From: Symbiodinium sp. CCMP2592 | Lineage: Eukaryota; Sar; Dinophyceae; Suessiales; Symbiodiniaceae | Assembly: GCA_905221615.1 (NCBI GenBank) | Contig: CAJNDT010006010.1 | Coordinates: forward strand, 121,001-185,000 | Reading direction: 5' to 3' | Length of the DNA stretch: 64,000 bases | In this document: in pieces, positions 40,880 to 55,033 of the stretch | Layout: every line of letters starts with the position of its first letter | Position numbering within the stretch: the stretch's first letter is position 1 | Translations under genes and position numbers: made by a program | Notes under the pieces: model-generated | What the model was told of the DNA's origin: nothing | Databases searched by the model: none | The model's input: the letters and a program-made list of their open reading frames with translations, nothing else

Positions 40880-43800
40880 ATAGATATACACATACAATGA
40901 TGCCTACATACCTAAGTGCGTACATATGTACACACACATACACACAAATGCATGTGCACTCACATACTAAGTTGCCGAAAACTGTACGACCATAAGGCAT
41001 GGATGTCGAAGCTCGATCACAATCAGCAACAAGAACAGCAGCTACAATCACCACACAAGAGCTCGGCACATTCAGCAAGAATCAATAACGAAGCAGATTC
41101 GACCACAGAACCGGTCAAAGGAGAAACAGCATCAACACCCAGCTTGCCATTAGTCAAGCAAATGTCGCACCTTCAGCCACTCCACAAACAGGAACACTTT
41201 TCAAACTAATTTTAGCGCTCAGGGCTGCGCTGGAAGGCCTCATTGCTGGAGCTCGTGGGTGTGGCATCCCTGCCGCCGACGCTGCCAACAGATCCAGCAG
41301 AAAACGGCCGAAGTTCCCACATGGCAGTGGCTGCTGGATTCAGTGGGCTGCTTAATTATGATGGATTTGACTCGGGTCTGGCTGAAAGGTAAGTACCTTC
41401 TCAGCTCTGTCAAGGGGACATCCCCAGTCGAAGAGTGCGTGGCACACTCTGTGACTCTGTTCTTTCTGGGACATGGGACTTCCATCAAGGAGCGTTTTGG
41501 ATTGATTTTTCGGCTCCGTAACAGGCCTAAAGGACATCACACAAGATACAGTCGCCCCGCATCTGCACTCTGAATTCCTGCACTAACAAAGGTGAGCCGA
41601 GTGGTGCAGCCAGTTGCAAGATAGGTATGGCAGACTGACGCTGCTCCGAGGATGAGGCAAGGACATTTACTTTCAGCAATTCATCCTGCTAAGTCTGCAT
41701 TGAAGGCTGGAGCGTTCTTGGTGCAATTGGGACCGGGACTGGACTGGGTCAACCATTCGTCGAGTCATCAAAAAAGGCATGGCACTGCAAGACTCCGCTC
41801 TCAAGGTCATGCTGTGCTGAGCATGCAGCTGTTCTGTGCAAACAAGCTTGGCGAGGTAGGCGAGAGACTCAACACCTGGGCTCCCAACATGGGCTTAGTC
41901 GCATAACTTCATAAAACTTCACGAAAACTAGAATTAACCAGAACTGTCGAGGCGACAATTCTGGCAGGGAGAAGCGCCAGTCCAACCACCCTCCCGACCG
42001 CCCTTTACAAACTCAAGGAGCTACTAGACACCACGGCAAAGGAACCGCGGGTGCAAAACAACAAAACGCCCCGGGCATGTGCGATCAGTTCTCGATTGTC
42101 CAAGTTCGCCTTTCGCATGCAAGCTGCTACAAGTACGGGAACGACCCCCGCACTGGGAACAGTGGACGGAAGTCTTTCACGTTTTATCGCATCTGTTCGA
42201 ACTGCAGATGCCATCTCCAGAAGAACGCCAAGTTGGGTGCGGCTGTGGTTTGGATGAGGGGTAATCCTGACGATCCACATATCTATCATTCCGCATCCAA
42301 ATCCAATACTCCCGCGACTCCTTCTATCGAACGTATGAGCAACTGATGCCTACAGTAGGTTGCAGGATTCTCGTCGTGTAAGTCTCCGAGATCAGAGCCT
42401 ACCCCACATACCCGTTTGCCAAGTCGAGTCATGCAGTCTCCCGGTGTTGCTGAAGAGCACAAACGCCGTTTGGTGTCAAAGCCCATCGGAGACTGTTTCG
42501 AGAAATGCGGGTGTCTGAGCCCGAACTTTCGGACGACGAATTTCAATCGGGGTTGTCAGGCAGACGATGCCCAGTCACAGTTTTGAATAATAGGACCAAG
42601 CTTGACGGACATGCAGGAAACAGAGCGGCACGGATGGGACAGAGAAATGCCTTCAGAAAATGCTATTTGAGGATCTCCACCGGGTTACCATGAATGAGCT
42701 GTGTCTACCGAGGCCTCGCAGAATGCAGGCAGTGCTCTGAGGTCTCCACCAACGCTTGTAACGTCTCCTTCGATGTTCGAGGTGCTCAGGGGCCAACGAC
42801 ACCTATGCACCTCATCACCTTGTCGCATCTGACGAGTTACAAGGCCGTCTGTGGAGCTCCCGAGCAGCACCCCTTTGATAGATCGAATGAACCCCAAGCC
42901 ACATGAGGCAGGCCAAAATCAAACCTGGTGAAAGCTTTCTTCTGACTATCGCCCGTCTCTATTTGCATGTCCTCGGGGCACCGTTTCAGAGCCATGAAAA
43001 CGAGCAGTTCGCCTGAGACCTCAGAAGCTGTGCACATCAAGGAAAAGCCTGCAAAATTGCGTTGCCCCCTCTCAGAGATCTCTCGACGGACTTCACAAGC
43101 AGAATACCCGACATGCCTACCAGCTGCAACCAAGCCACGTCCTTGCAGTCCATGTTCTCGCCGATGGATGCCTGCTGAATTACTGATTTGTGTGATGTCT
43201 TGCCAGCAGGCAAAGGCACTCCCTGGTTGACCGCGGGCTTGCAAAGCGGTGCACTGCAAGGAATGCCGATTCAGTTCAGAGCTCGCTATGCTCCTTGCGC
43301 GGGTGCCCAAGTTCACAAGTCCATATGTGTACCTACGTGTTTGTTGTGGCAGTGATTGGATCTCGACTGCCCAAGAGCTTGGAAAAGCGGCGCTTGGCCG
43401 CACACTGGAAGCGTATACGCAAGCAAAGGTCCTCCGGTCCAATCGCCATACTCACTTCGCAACACTATCTTGAGCCTTTGTGGGAAGTCGCTAAAAGTCG
43501 ACATTTCCTTAAAACTCTTCGCCGCTCATGGCTCGAACTCTCCGGCCTAAGACCCTCGCAAGCGGTCTTGACACTCAGGTGGCGAAGCGCGGGGTTGCGA
43601 AGTCTCCCATGAATTGAGGCGTATAGTTGCATTAACCCACCTGTTTTCAGACGTTTTGAGGGCTTGGTGCTGAGCTGACTGAGCTGAACTAAGACTTGAT
43701 ATGTGGACATGAAGTGCATAAGGACGTGCATGTGCACAAGAGCGTTTGTCAACAACATGCTACGAGTACCTCACGAAGGACAGACCTGAGGGATTTCACT

Positions 43801-44969
43801 CTGATTGTGGTTCGAACCAACCAAAAAGCAAGGATACATGTCTGGGGCAGGCACGAATCGATTCATCTCTGCAAATAAGTCCTTGAAAAGGCTCAAAGGC
43901 CGAAGCTTATGATGTTGCGAGATGGTTCTGCATTCACACACGCTGCGCAGCAACAGAAACTGCGGACACCTGGAAGACCAAGCCGCGTTTTTGGAGAAGA
44001 ATACGTCTTCCAGCTGACAGCTACTCTCGGCTGCCTACTCCTGGTCTCTCGAAACGGCATCCCAAACGAAATCCCGGAACCCAATTCGGGCAGCATGTGG
44101 GCCATCCATCAACATCTTCGTCAGACGACCCAGAGCGCAGCCGCAGGTTCAGGAACCCCATCGTTTACTACAAGTATCAGTATACCGCAACGGGTGCGTT
44201 TCGAGACCGAGTGGCAGTCTTCACAGCCCGGAGGATGGCAGGGTCGCAAATCGGCAGTGTCAAGGACAATGTGCTCGCATTCTTAGTACAAAGGAGTGGA
44301 CAGAGTGGATAGCACTAAAATGCACAAAACATATCAACGGGGCAGAGCGAAACACACAGGACCAAGCAAACACCGCCTGTTGCACAAGGTCCACTAAGTC
44401 GTTGGAATCTTTTTCAGCACGAAGGCATGTTCCGAGGCTTCTCTGACTTTTGAATGACCTGAAACCTTCGGCGCGCCACATGCACTTACGAAGGTCACGG
44501 CTTACAGAATTGCCCAGATGCCACTACTGGTCGAAGGAAGGTCTGGGTTGTAGACATAGTTGTCCAAGTCCTCAGAAGATCCTATTTCAACTGCCCGTCA
44601 AACAGCATCAGCGCAGGGGTGTTCAGCAGAATCATGGCATCCTTACCCAAATCTATCACTCGAGGTTCTCACTGACTCCACACAATCACATCCAAGCAAA
44701 TCAAAACTATACACTACATATCGGTTGCGGAGCATTGTCAAAGAACGAGTTTGAGATGATGTTGTAGTGCTTGACCTCGTCACCTCGGCTGGCAGAACAT
44801 GCCGGGAAACGGCAGGTCTACTTAGCAATGCGGCCGAGCAAAGTCACAAGCCCGACACGAACAAACACGACCAAGATCTGACCAGAACTTCTTGCAGTCT
44901 TCGAGCAAACGGATTTTGGCTTACAAAACATGCGAAAACAAGGCTTTTGCGGGACCATGGCTTGTACGT
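40880..44969. other. no gene recognised
   Basis: Only short incidental frames. The longest, 201 codons on the minus strand at 42837-43442, has no recognisable motif and a random-looking composition. Confidence 0.45.
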
Positions 44970-44988
44970 GGGGGGGGGGGGGGGGGGG
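44970..44988 (+). repeat. poly-G run of 19
   Basis: An unbroken run of 19 G followed by cggc. It is a possible slippage site and quadruplex-prone. Confidence 0.9.
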
Positions 44989-44989
44989 C

Positions 44990-46535
44990 GGCAACAAGGA
45001 ATGCACCCCCTCAGCCTGAGTCGCCCTGCTGGAAACCCCCTTTGGAATTTGAAGAATGTCCCATTATGATCCATTATGCTCGTGATCAGACCTCGAAGCC
45101 TCAACAATGCTTCCGTCAGTGGGTGGGCATCCGGTTGAAACCTCCTCCTGCACGGCTGAATGCACCGAGATCCTTACATGTTTACCTGCTGCGATATTCA
45201 GGTTTCGGACGGTACCGCAACCGGGACACAAAAAACAAGCTTGCCTTCGGGTTGGGGGGTCACAGCTTACTTGAAAGGTGTAGCTCTGGCTGGCATTGAA
45301 AAAATGCAACGAAGCCCAACAGCTTCCGTATGATTTGTGCAAGTTGCTGACGACAGAGTGCTCGTGGTGGCAGTGCCTGGCCAACTTAGCATCCAGTTGC
45401 TGCTTCGTGAGAGACAAATGGCAAACAAGAAGAAGTGTCAACATAAGTTCCATGTGCATGAACCCACATTTTCGCACATAAACACTTCTACACGCGTACA
45501 TACGGTGAACACGTACAAGCATGCATATATACATTAACCGTGCACCTGTGAGTGTGTGAACTTATTTGCATATATATATATAGATATATTTACACACATG
45601 CAGATGATTGCGCACGCGCTGCAAAAAACATACATGCAGACATAAGTGTATGCTTGAGGGCCACGGGCCGGGACGAAAGCTACATAATGGACAGGGTTGG
45701 CGACAGAGGACTGGGAGAGACACGCAGTCGGCATACAATCGGATCGAGAACTAGGCAACAAAGCATCATGTTCTGAATTTCGCGACATGAGAAAAGACGC
45801 AGTGCTGACGTAACGGCTGTAAACGTTAAGCGGATCCTTTGGCCCGCGTGGTGTTGTTGCAAAATTGCTGCCGAATTCAAAACATCCCAGACAATGCAAT
45901 GCACAAATGCGAATGACGGGAACTGGACTCACAGGCAATGCTGCTGTCGATTCCAAAATATCCTAGACAATGCAGTGCACACATGCCCATGAACTAAACT
46001 GGACTCACAAGAATCCGCATGTCAATGCTGCCCAACATGTGCGAAGAATCTGGGGACCTGTGGAATGTGGAAGCCAACATCAGCTTCAAGAGAGAAGGAA
46101 CCGAAGAAGCCGTGCATCCAGCATCAGCGGCATCAGAACACATCCGTTTCTACCGCAAAAGGACCCGCGCTGGCAGTAGGTACAAGCTAAGAATGTTGTT
46201 ATCGAACGAAGCTCCAAGCTCCGGGGCTTTCGTGAAAAGCCTAAACAATCCGATGCAGAGAACAGGTGATCACCGGACTCCGGCAAAGTGGCTCTGGCCA
46301 GCAGTGTGAAGTGGGGAGAATCCCAGGCTCGCGATGTGAAGCCACCAAAGAAACATTCGTGACAGCCATATGCAACTCTAGGTAGCCATATCTGAATCTA
46401 ATTGCGTATAGCGATGCAAAAATCTAAGTACCTTACTGACTGACTAAATACATGAACAAACGAACTTGACGAATGAGTTCACGAACGAGATAACAAAGCA
46501 GCAAACGACCAAACACCCCAACAAACCAAGTAACT
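44990..46535. other. no gene; about 100-bp duplication at 45845-46030
   Basis: attcaaaacatcccagacaatgcaatgcac and attccaaaatatcctagacaatgcagtgcac, each followed within 40 bp by actggactcaca, form two diverged tandem units. Nothing coding is seen. Confidence 0.45.
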
Positions 46536-46537
46536 AG

Positions 46538-46654
46538 CTCTCTCTCTCTCTCTCTCTCCGTATATACATACATACATACATACATACATACTTCGTACAA
46601 CCATTGGACCATAACACAATAGCTCACCAACAACTAAAACAAAAAAACACAAAA

Positions 46655-46704
<50 letters not shown>

Positions 46705-46726
46705 TGTGTATATATATATATATATA
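46538..46726. repeat. microsatellite cluster: (CT)n, (TACA)n, (GT)n, (TA)n
   Basis: (CT)11 at about 46538-46559, (TACA)7 at 46563-46590, (GT)24 at about 46654-46702 and (TA)8 at about 46709-46726, separated by short unique pieces. Confidence 0.9.
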
Positions 46727-46729
46727 CAC

Positions 46730-49700
46730 ACCCGCACACCACTTATGTAAATGTGCCGACGCATGCATGGGAACGCGCATCTGCATGCTTGTCCACGATG
46801 TGTGCTCGCTCGGTGGTTTAGACATCACAGCACGCAGCGATGAAGACGGTAACTAAAGAATCACAGCTCGAGAACCCGACTGTGCGATGCATAAAACTTC
46901 AAGCACATTTACGTATTACGCAGCAGAAAGCACCGTCTACGACACGTATATGACTCTGCATGACTACCTACACTCTACGCATCGGGCGCAGGTGCCTGTC
47001 GTCGACCGTGTGGATGTTTCCTTGGCGGCGGAAATGTTGATTGCCGCATCCGTGTGCAACTTTCGCCTTTCGGCTGTGGCAATTGGACACCGTCAGGCCA
47101 AGTCTCGGAAAGCGTTGACGTTGCGGAGGCTGTTGACGTCCTAAAAGCCATCAGCAGGAACGTTCTAGGATGTCAGGGAGCAACGATGAAGCAGTTAACC
47201 TATCCAAAATGTAGATACGCATGTACAGATAAATGACTACATGTGTGCACGTTTGCGTTTGCCATACATCCAGTGCTATCAGACTCCGCTACACATACCA
47301 TCAAGGAACTGTAAACCACGTCTGCTCGCATGATCGGGCAGGCACATTCGCTCGAACGGCTTAGCTCGGCTCAGCTCAGTGGAGATGGCAGTCTGGAAGG
47401 CCTTACCCTGGCCTGGTAGGTAGTTGGGTAGGCAAGTCTGTATCGACCTTCTGGCCTGGTGATGCTGCGCACTTTAATTGAGCGAAGGATAGAGAACGTT
47501 TGGAGCCCGTGGTTAACACTGGCTTCTGCTGCTAGTCATGGGGCCATGTTGTTGAACTGGTGGATGAAGTTCCTGTTGTGGTGTTGCCTTAGCCAGTCCC
47601 GCAAGCGCACGTCTGCCCCTGCTGCAGCTTGTGCAAGAAGCTCGCGAAAAGGAAATGGAAACGCAGGAACTTGTGCAGGGCTGGTCATGCCAGCATCTTG
47701 GAACACTAGATTATGATAATTCCTGCTGTCCAGGTACTGCTGATGATCAAACCCGGATGCGTCGTCGAACCGACCATGATTCCGGACAGGTATTGGATAC
47801 ATCTTTTGAAGTCAAGTATGAAAGCATGCAATCAAGACATTCACTTCACACAGTATCAATGCCGCAGCTTTGGAACTCTTTCCTGACTTGCATCCGGCGG
47901 CTTATGTACGGTAGATGTGCCCATGTCCGCTCGTCTGTAAGATGGTATATATGCACAGATGGATGGATGGATGGCTGGATGGCTGGATGGATGCACGCAT
48001 GCGTGTGGTGCATGTACAAGTCATGTTGAAATGCAAGCATGCCAAATGCCAAATCTAACATGCACATGCAAGACTCTATGCGCGAACGCAAAACAGATAG
48101 TTGCATACAGGCAGGGAGCACTTTGTCAGAAACAATGGGATTGTGGAAGCATTGGTTTCAGAGCTTCGACGTAGTGATTTCTGAAGTTGCGGAACTATGA
48201 AATCATGACCATCTATCTTGTGCATTCAGCATTTCCACGAAATTCAAAAGCCTTGCTAAGACGGTAAACACAATACACGACGCATGGGCGAAGCCATGCA
48301 GCAATCAACTCTGATTATACAAGGAACCGATATGCTGAACTCTTCGCAGTCCCTGGGAACTAGTGGTCACAGTGTAATCTTCATCTCGTGTTCCAACCAG
48401 ACTTGACATCTGGCGAAGCACTAAGGGTTTGCGCGACGGTTGTCGAAGAAGCTTCCTTGGCTCTGACTCGAAGCATTCCTAAGTCCTACGCAGGATACAA
48501 AGAGGTCGACTGGCTGACTGGCTGCCATGCTGATCAGGACGTGCCTCCGACATGACGCAAAGCCTGTAAAAAGTATTTGTTCGACGTATCACCGTTCTGA
48601 TGCAGCTTGCAAGCCGGCACTGTACCAACAGCGAGACTGCACAACAAACCTGGCCACGGAAGTAGTTGAGCTGGTCGTAGTGTAACGAGTGGTTGTGCTG
48701 GAGGTGGTTGTCAGCCTCGCGACTCGAGTAACAACAGAAGATCTGCCCACAGGCACAGGTCCCTTTTCAACTGATAGCTACAGCAAGACTGGCAGAAAAA
48801 AGGCAACATGTCGACGTTCATCATCTAACCGTACATGCAGACAAACATTCATGCATTGTATATACATACATATATACATGTACACATATGTATGTGTAAA
48901 TGTTGATGCGTGTAGATGCATGTGCGCGTATATGTATAAATATGTATATGTATAATGATAGATACATCTACAATGTGGCTTCGTTGCTGCTGCACTGTTC
49001 TGCCAAGAAGCGTGGCCGTAGCATTTGTAGCCCAAGCCTGCAGACGGGTTCTCGGTTGCTCAGTATGCTCGAGCCAAATATGAACATGGTTGCCTGTGCC
49101 CCTGCACACAAGAACACAGGAGTCCTGCATGGAGGCAGGGCAGGGCCAATTCAACATCTGGCTATGCAGACCGTTTCGAACTGACAAACTATTCTTCATG
49201 CAACATGCCGGAGTATTCATGCTCGCATGTGCTTGTCCTTTTTGAAGCATATAGGGCGATCTCAAGCGAAATGGATCCCCAATACTGCAGCTGGCGCTTG
49301 CCAACATTAGCCATGCATGTACGTTCTGTGAACATGAGGCTCCTATCTTGCCTGGTATACCCGCAAGACGGATCACATTGAGTTGGTCATGACATGTCAT
49401 GAGCCGGGGTATCCGTTTACCCTATTGCTGGCCGGAAATGTGTCCAAAGTCCCCTGGCGTAGCCTGTCAAGTCAGAAAAAAATCGAGTTCTCACGATTCC
49501 TGACTCAGAATGTTGAGGCTACCCGAGCTTGGCGTCGGCAGATGGGCAACCCATCCCAGCTAGCCTTTATAGCTAGAACCAGGACGGAACTTCTAGAAGG
49601 CTGGATTATATAACCCGACCTTGATCGGCTTGAACTTGAGACCCGATACCGTGCTATCGCCTCGGAGACTCGGAGCTCTTTACCTCCTTAGCCCTCACAC

Positions 49701-52700
49701 ATGGCCTGCCTCCAGCATCAGCTCGCCTGGCAAATGGAGCGTGTGACTGGGTCTAAGGCGCTAAACGGCCAAACTGCATTAACAGTGAAGGGACCTTCAG
49801 CCACTGCGAATCAACAAGATCTCACTGCGGATCTGCGGCAGTTGTGCCGGGGCTCAATGAAAAGGTTCACATCTTCCAGTTTCAAGGCTCATCGTCGTTT
49901 CACTCCAAATTCCACGCTTTGCTCGTGTCGTTTTGCCAGGGACGACAGAGGTCAGATACATAACAAGCAAGCTGTCATGCTGCGCATGTCAAACAGCAAG
50001 AACCCGCGGTGTCCGTATCCTCCCAAGCAAAAAGGTGTGGTAACTTGAACAGGCCTAAACTATCTTGACCATCTTGGCTGTCAACAAGGGCACCTAAGCG
50101 CCGAAGAACAAACAGTGGACTGATACAAGATCAGATATGTTGACCTCGCCATGATCAGTACCGACCACAACTGCTTGAGATGCGAAGGCTACCTACCCGT
50201 CAAGTTTCGTGCATGCTGCAAGGACTCAGTACGCAGCCGGCTGTTAACATCGACAGGCTACTTTTTTGCGAGATGCTCTTTTCTCAAGAAGATACACCCC
50301 CGTCTTGCGGCCACATATTGAGACATTCCTGTTTAGCATCAGATGGTCCAAGGAAAGAGCGCTGAAGCTGCAACCCTTCACTTTGCTACGTCAATGCGTG
50401 AAGTCACTGATCTCTGATCTAAACACAGGTACAAGTACCCGCCTGCCAGCGCGACCAGTATCTGAATCTGCACAAGAGTCCATGGCCCAACCATGTCGAG
50501 ACTGGGTGCAGCTCTGAGCTGGAGGTATTGCTAATTCGACTCTGCATAGGTGGCTGTTTAGTCCATTGCAATTTAATGTTACCGGGCTGTAGTAGAGCTG
50601 ATGCACATCTAATGTGGTCGGATGCCGTGTGCAAGAGTGGCCTATTGCCGCTATCAAGGAGGCTACCCACGGTTTTTGAATCTACCTGCTGCGACGGAGG
50701 ACTTACCCGAAAGGACTTATAGTCGTCTCGGTCACATGGGTCTCCATAGCTGCACAGCGTCATCAAGTTGACTTTGCGGGCGTGCAAACTAGCTCAGACT
50801 TATAAAGCATACATAGCTAAACCTAGCCACGGCCTCCATACTCACACGAGGTCCCCTCGAGCCACACACTGAACACAAAACAAACACTTTGACAGCTGCG
50901 CAGATGCAAGCAGAATCCGCTTCCAGCTCTTCCAGGCCAAGACTCTGCATGTTATGCATGGTTCCACGTCCGATCAGCCTTGGGACCAAACTCCAACAAG
51001 AACACCTGCAACTTGAATTGCCTCAGGGGCTTTCGTAAGCCCAGTCGCATGCTAACCTTGAGCAGCTTGCAAGTCGCTCAATTTCCCGCACACCTGAACA
51101 GAACGAGCCTCGACTCCGACGAGGGCAGCAGTCGCGAGAAACTTCTGGGCAGTCGGCGTTGCCAGCTGCGGCCGAGAATTTCGTGGCATGGGCGGAGGTA
51201 GTGTGGGGCTCTAAGTTTTGGAATGCGTGCTTGCAACATCGTAACAACTGTGTCAACTGTGTCATGGTGACCGTTTCATGGTGAACTCCAGAAACACAAA
51301 ATTCAAGCGTCCTCTACAAAACGAGCTGGAAACAAGCTATAGATCTAGCTTTGCTACACACGTCGAACTGCGGATCTCACGTCCTTCGTCGTATTCTATG
51401 ATCAGGTTGATCGAAAGAAAGTCAACGCGGCGGTCCGTCAGAACTCTTGCCGTCTAGTGATGCAGTGGTGATGTGCTGAAATGCGGCGATTGAAACGAAG
51501 TTTGCTGTGCACGAGGAGCTTCAAGTCCCACACTCAAACTTGAAAGGCCAGCCACAAACGAACGCTTGGTTCTCCAAAGGGGTCAGTACTATAGAGATCG
51601 CCGGGGCCTCAGTAGCACATGGGTGTTTTGTCGGGCTTGTTCCCTGCAATAACAATCCATGTCGCTGGAAGACTCCAAATTCACTAGGAACAAAACACAT
51701 TGTGCCGCAACATCAGGACCGCGGACCCGCGAGAAAACGCGGCAGAATCCAATCAAGTCGTGGCGCGAAAATTGTTCCATAATGTGCGTGCGGCTGGACA
51801 GACACAGAGCCAGAGCCCGCATAATTAGTCCCAGGCGCAGTCGTACCAGTGCATGATCCACAACTCCCTGTGTCGGTCCCAGTCATACTGCACTTGAACT
51901 GCACCTCTGCTCCCAGCCGGAGGATCATCAGAGCCTGCTCGGCACTGCGACGAAACTCACAGAGAGTAGCAAGCTTGCACTGCACAGTACGAGTTTGTGT
52001 GCAGTCTACATGCACAAACATGGTTCTGCTTGGGCGCGTCACCTGTTTTTCTCTCTTGCTGTTAATATCTCGCTTACCTTGCCTTTTACCTATCTCGACT
52101 TGCATTGGCCCCCTCAAGGCTCTCTTGCTCATTCTCTTGCTGGCACTCCCTTCCTGCCATCATTCCTGGCCTCCTGCCTTCCCACTTCGGGTTGGGTGAC
52201 TCTCTCCGTCTCCCACTCTCTCCTTTTCCCTGTCCCTACATCTAGCTGCTAATCTAGCTTCCGAGACCCACACTCTTTGCAGACCGATTCGCATTAGGGC
52301 ATCGTTTCTCGAGCCGACAGAAGTTCGTCCGATTGCTTTGGTCTTTGCCTCGTGCTGTGCGTGGGCGGGTTTCTTCGTTCTCCGTTCTCTGTTTCTTCTC
52401 TTCGGCTCTCCCTCTTTGTCGTGGCTGCATCATTTTTAGTAGTTTTTCTTTCACAACGGGGAAACTACCATTATTGCACAATGGGCTTCTGCAAAAACTA
52501 CGTAACTAGTGGATCGAAATCTGTTAGCACAGCGCGTCTCTTTAGGCATCTCTTGGTCGCGCAGCATCGCCCTGCCTCAATCACTCTTGTGACCGCCAGA
52601 ACATGGGAGCCATTCTGGCCGTGCTCTTGAATCCCGCCAGTGCATGGGGGCACACATTGGTCGCGCAAAATCGCACTGCATGCACGGTGCCGTGACGAGT

Positions 52701-54140
52701 CGTGCTCAAAATGACAACCTTCTATGTGGACTCGCGTGTACAGGAACATTGTAAATTCCAATGCATTGGACTTATGTTGGCTTCGACATCATGCCCGATT
52801 CGGCGGACCCGGCTTGTCCCAACGGTGCGCATGCACTGGAACGTTGATTTTAGCTTCAACTTCATCATGTCTGAATCCCACCAGTGCATGGGGATGTTTC
52901 TGAATCCCGGAGGTACATGCACGAAAGCATTTAACCCGTCAACCCAGCCAGGTACATGGGTGAAGCATGGGGCGATGAATTTTGGTTGTTTGTCTGTTTC
53001 GGGTGGCCAATACATCCAAATAATCGGCGGTGGTGTAGGGAGGGCTTACGGAAGGCTAAAGAGGTGTGAAAAAGGGCGGGGTAATAGACGGCTTTTCTCC
53101 CTCTCGCATGGCTAGAAGCTATGTCCACAGGCGAGGTTAATGCGAACACGATCGATGATGTGCAGAAGCACTCTCTCTCAGAGTAATTTGAAGGCTTCAA
53201 GCATCTTAGATGCTGCCATTTCACAGGATACCAAATTTCAGCATCCCTCAGTTCAAAAGCTCAGCAGCTCTCCCATTTCTGCATCTAATTTGGGGCTCTC
53301 ACACGTATCAATGTTCTTATGACTCGCAATCAATCAGGAATCCATTATTCTCCCTGCTCATCAGGTGCAGTTTACCCACAGCGCTCGAGCAGAGCAGAAT
53401 AACGGGTCCCCAATGCGCAGCTAGTGACTCCCATTGCTGTTTTCCTTCCCATCACGCCAGCTTCTTCACATCCTAAAGCAGAACAAGTAATCGTTGTCTC
53501 AGTTTATGTTGCCGCAGGCACTCAGCAAACTCCGATCGCAGCAACTCCTGCAAGAGCAACCGAAACTTCCGAGATTCTCTGTAGGCGTGATCACGACAGA
53601 GAGCACATTGTCTCTTTTGTAATTTTTCATGGGCTTCTGGCGACGTGCTCAAGTCCTGACAAGCCGCCAGCTGATCAAGGCGCAAGCCGACTGTTGTGAT
53701 GCTTGGTCAGCTCGTAAGCCCTCATATTCGGAGTTTCGTGACATGGTTGTCTGTTGGGCAGGACAGTGTCGAAGAGAAGGTTACCACTCATCCCATCACT
53801 GCGCTCGTGAAGTATGTTGGCAATGCGAAAGTCAGTGTCAGTTTCCTGCTGGAGTACAGCCTCCCTTTCGTTGTCGTCGTCATTGTACGTCGTCCCACTG
53901 GAATTCTGATAGACGGCTTTAGAGACAGGCTTAACTTGAAAGGTTCATGGAGGTGCTTATAGATGGTTTACAGATGGGCTTCTGGACGGGCTGGGGGAAC
54001 TGGGGAGGGTCTATAGAGGGGTCTTGCAGGAGGGTTGATCAACGTAGAAGCGCCTGTAGAAGGTTTTCGGAAAGGGTCTGTAGAAAAAAGGCTTTTAAGT
54101 AAGTGTTTGTAGAAGTGTTTACAATCGGATTATTCAGAAC
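46730..54140. other. no gene recognised; scattered microsatellites
   Basis: Contains (ATGG)n at 47957-47993, CATA/TATG-rich patches at 48850-48960, a pyrimidine-rich strand at 52040-52260 and diverged units containing ccagtgcatgggg at 52630-52960. No frame shows recognisable motifs. Confidence 0.4.
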
Positions 54141-54144
54141 TGAA

Positions 54145-54192
54145 GGGGATGGATGGATCCATGCATACATGCATGGATGGATGGAGGGATGT
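54145..54192. repeat. ATGG/CATG simple repeat
   Basis: ggatggatggatccatgcat, then catgcatggatggatggagg. Partly palindromic. Confidence 0.7.
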
Positions 54193-54705
54193 ACGCTGGA
54201 TGAAGATATGAATGGCTGACAGAATGCTAGGTGGCAGGGTGCCGACTACATCGTATTAAATTTGTCCATCATGCCTTCCATATTCGCGACCATCTCACTC
54301 TGACGTGTACATCCTGAATCTGGGCACCGGGCAGCCTGACTTGGGAGTGCTTGTTGAGACTGTATCATACAGGCAAGGCAAGCCAAAGATAGCCAAAGTT
54401 ACTGGCAACTGCTGCGTGTCTTACTATGCCATTTCATTTGTGTCCCTTGCTCCGCTCATTTCTGAGGAGATTGATCTCCATCAGCAATTCTTGCGGAGTT
54501 AAGTATGATCCGGCTATGATCCAGCATGACTGCGCAGAAGCAGAGCAAAAGCTTGAACAAGGCTTTGAGTTCTGGAGCCAAGGCTTAAGCCGTGGCCGTA
54601 CTCATCAAACGCATCTTATGGGGGCGAGCCTCACAAGTTTGCTATGATTGTTTCGTTGTCCTGGCCGACGGTCGAGCAAGTTGGTATAGTTCCAAGAGCT
54701 ACGTC

Positions 54706-55020
54706 GGTCGCGCGCGGATTCCTTCAACTTTTCGCCGATTATTCCGTCAACCACTGCCCGCGGATTCTGTCAACCCGCCAACGCGGATGCCTTCAACCTC
54801 AAAACCTGATTCCTTCAACCTCAGAACGCAGATTCACTCAACCACGTCCCCGGGAATGATTCCTTCAATCCAAACAACGCAGATTCACTCAACCACGTCC
54901 CCGGGAATGATTCCTTCAACCCAAACAACTGCTTCGTTCAACCTATACAGAAAAAGTCGCTCCAACTACAGACACGCGTGCTACCCCAACCACGAGGACT
55001 TTCTCAACCACAAACACGCG
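54706..55020 (+). repeat. left inverted arm: TTCCTTCAACC minisatellite
   Basis: About ten units of the CGGATTCCTTCAACC type, roughly 20-28 bp apart. They include a clean 50-bp duplication (gcagattcactcaaccacgt at about 54829 and 54881). Confidence 0.75.
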
Positions 55021-55033
55021 GATTCTTGTGCCC

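Noticed and set aside
40457-41078. Cys/Val/Tyr-rich ORFs on the minus strand
   Set aside because: Products of the CA/TA dinucleotide tract.
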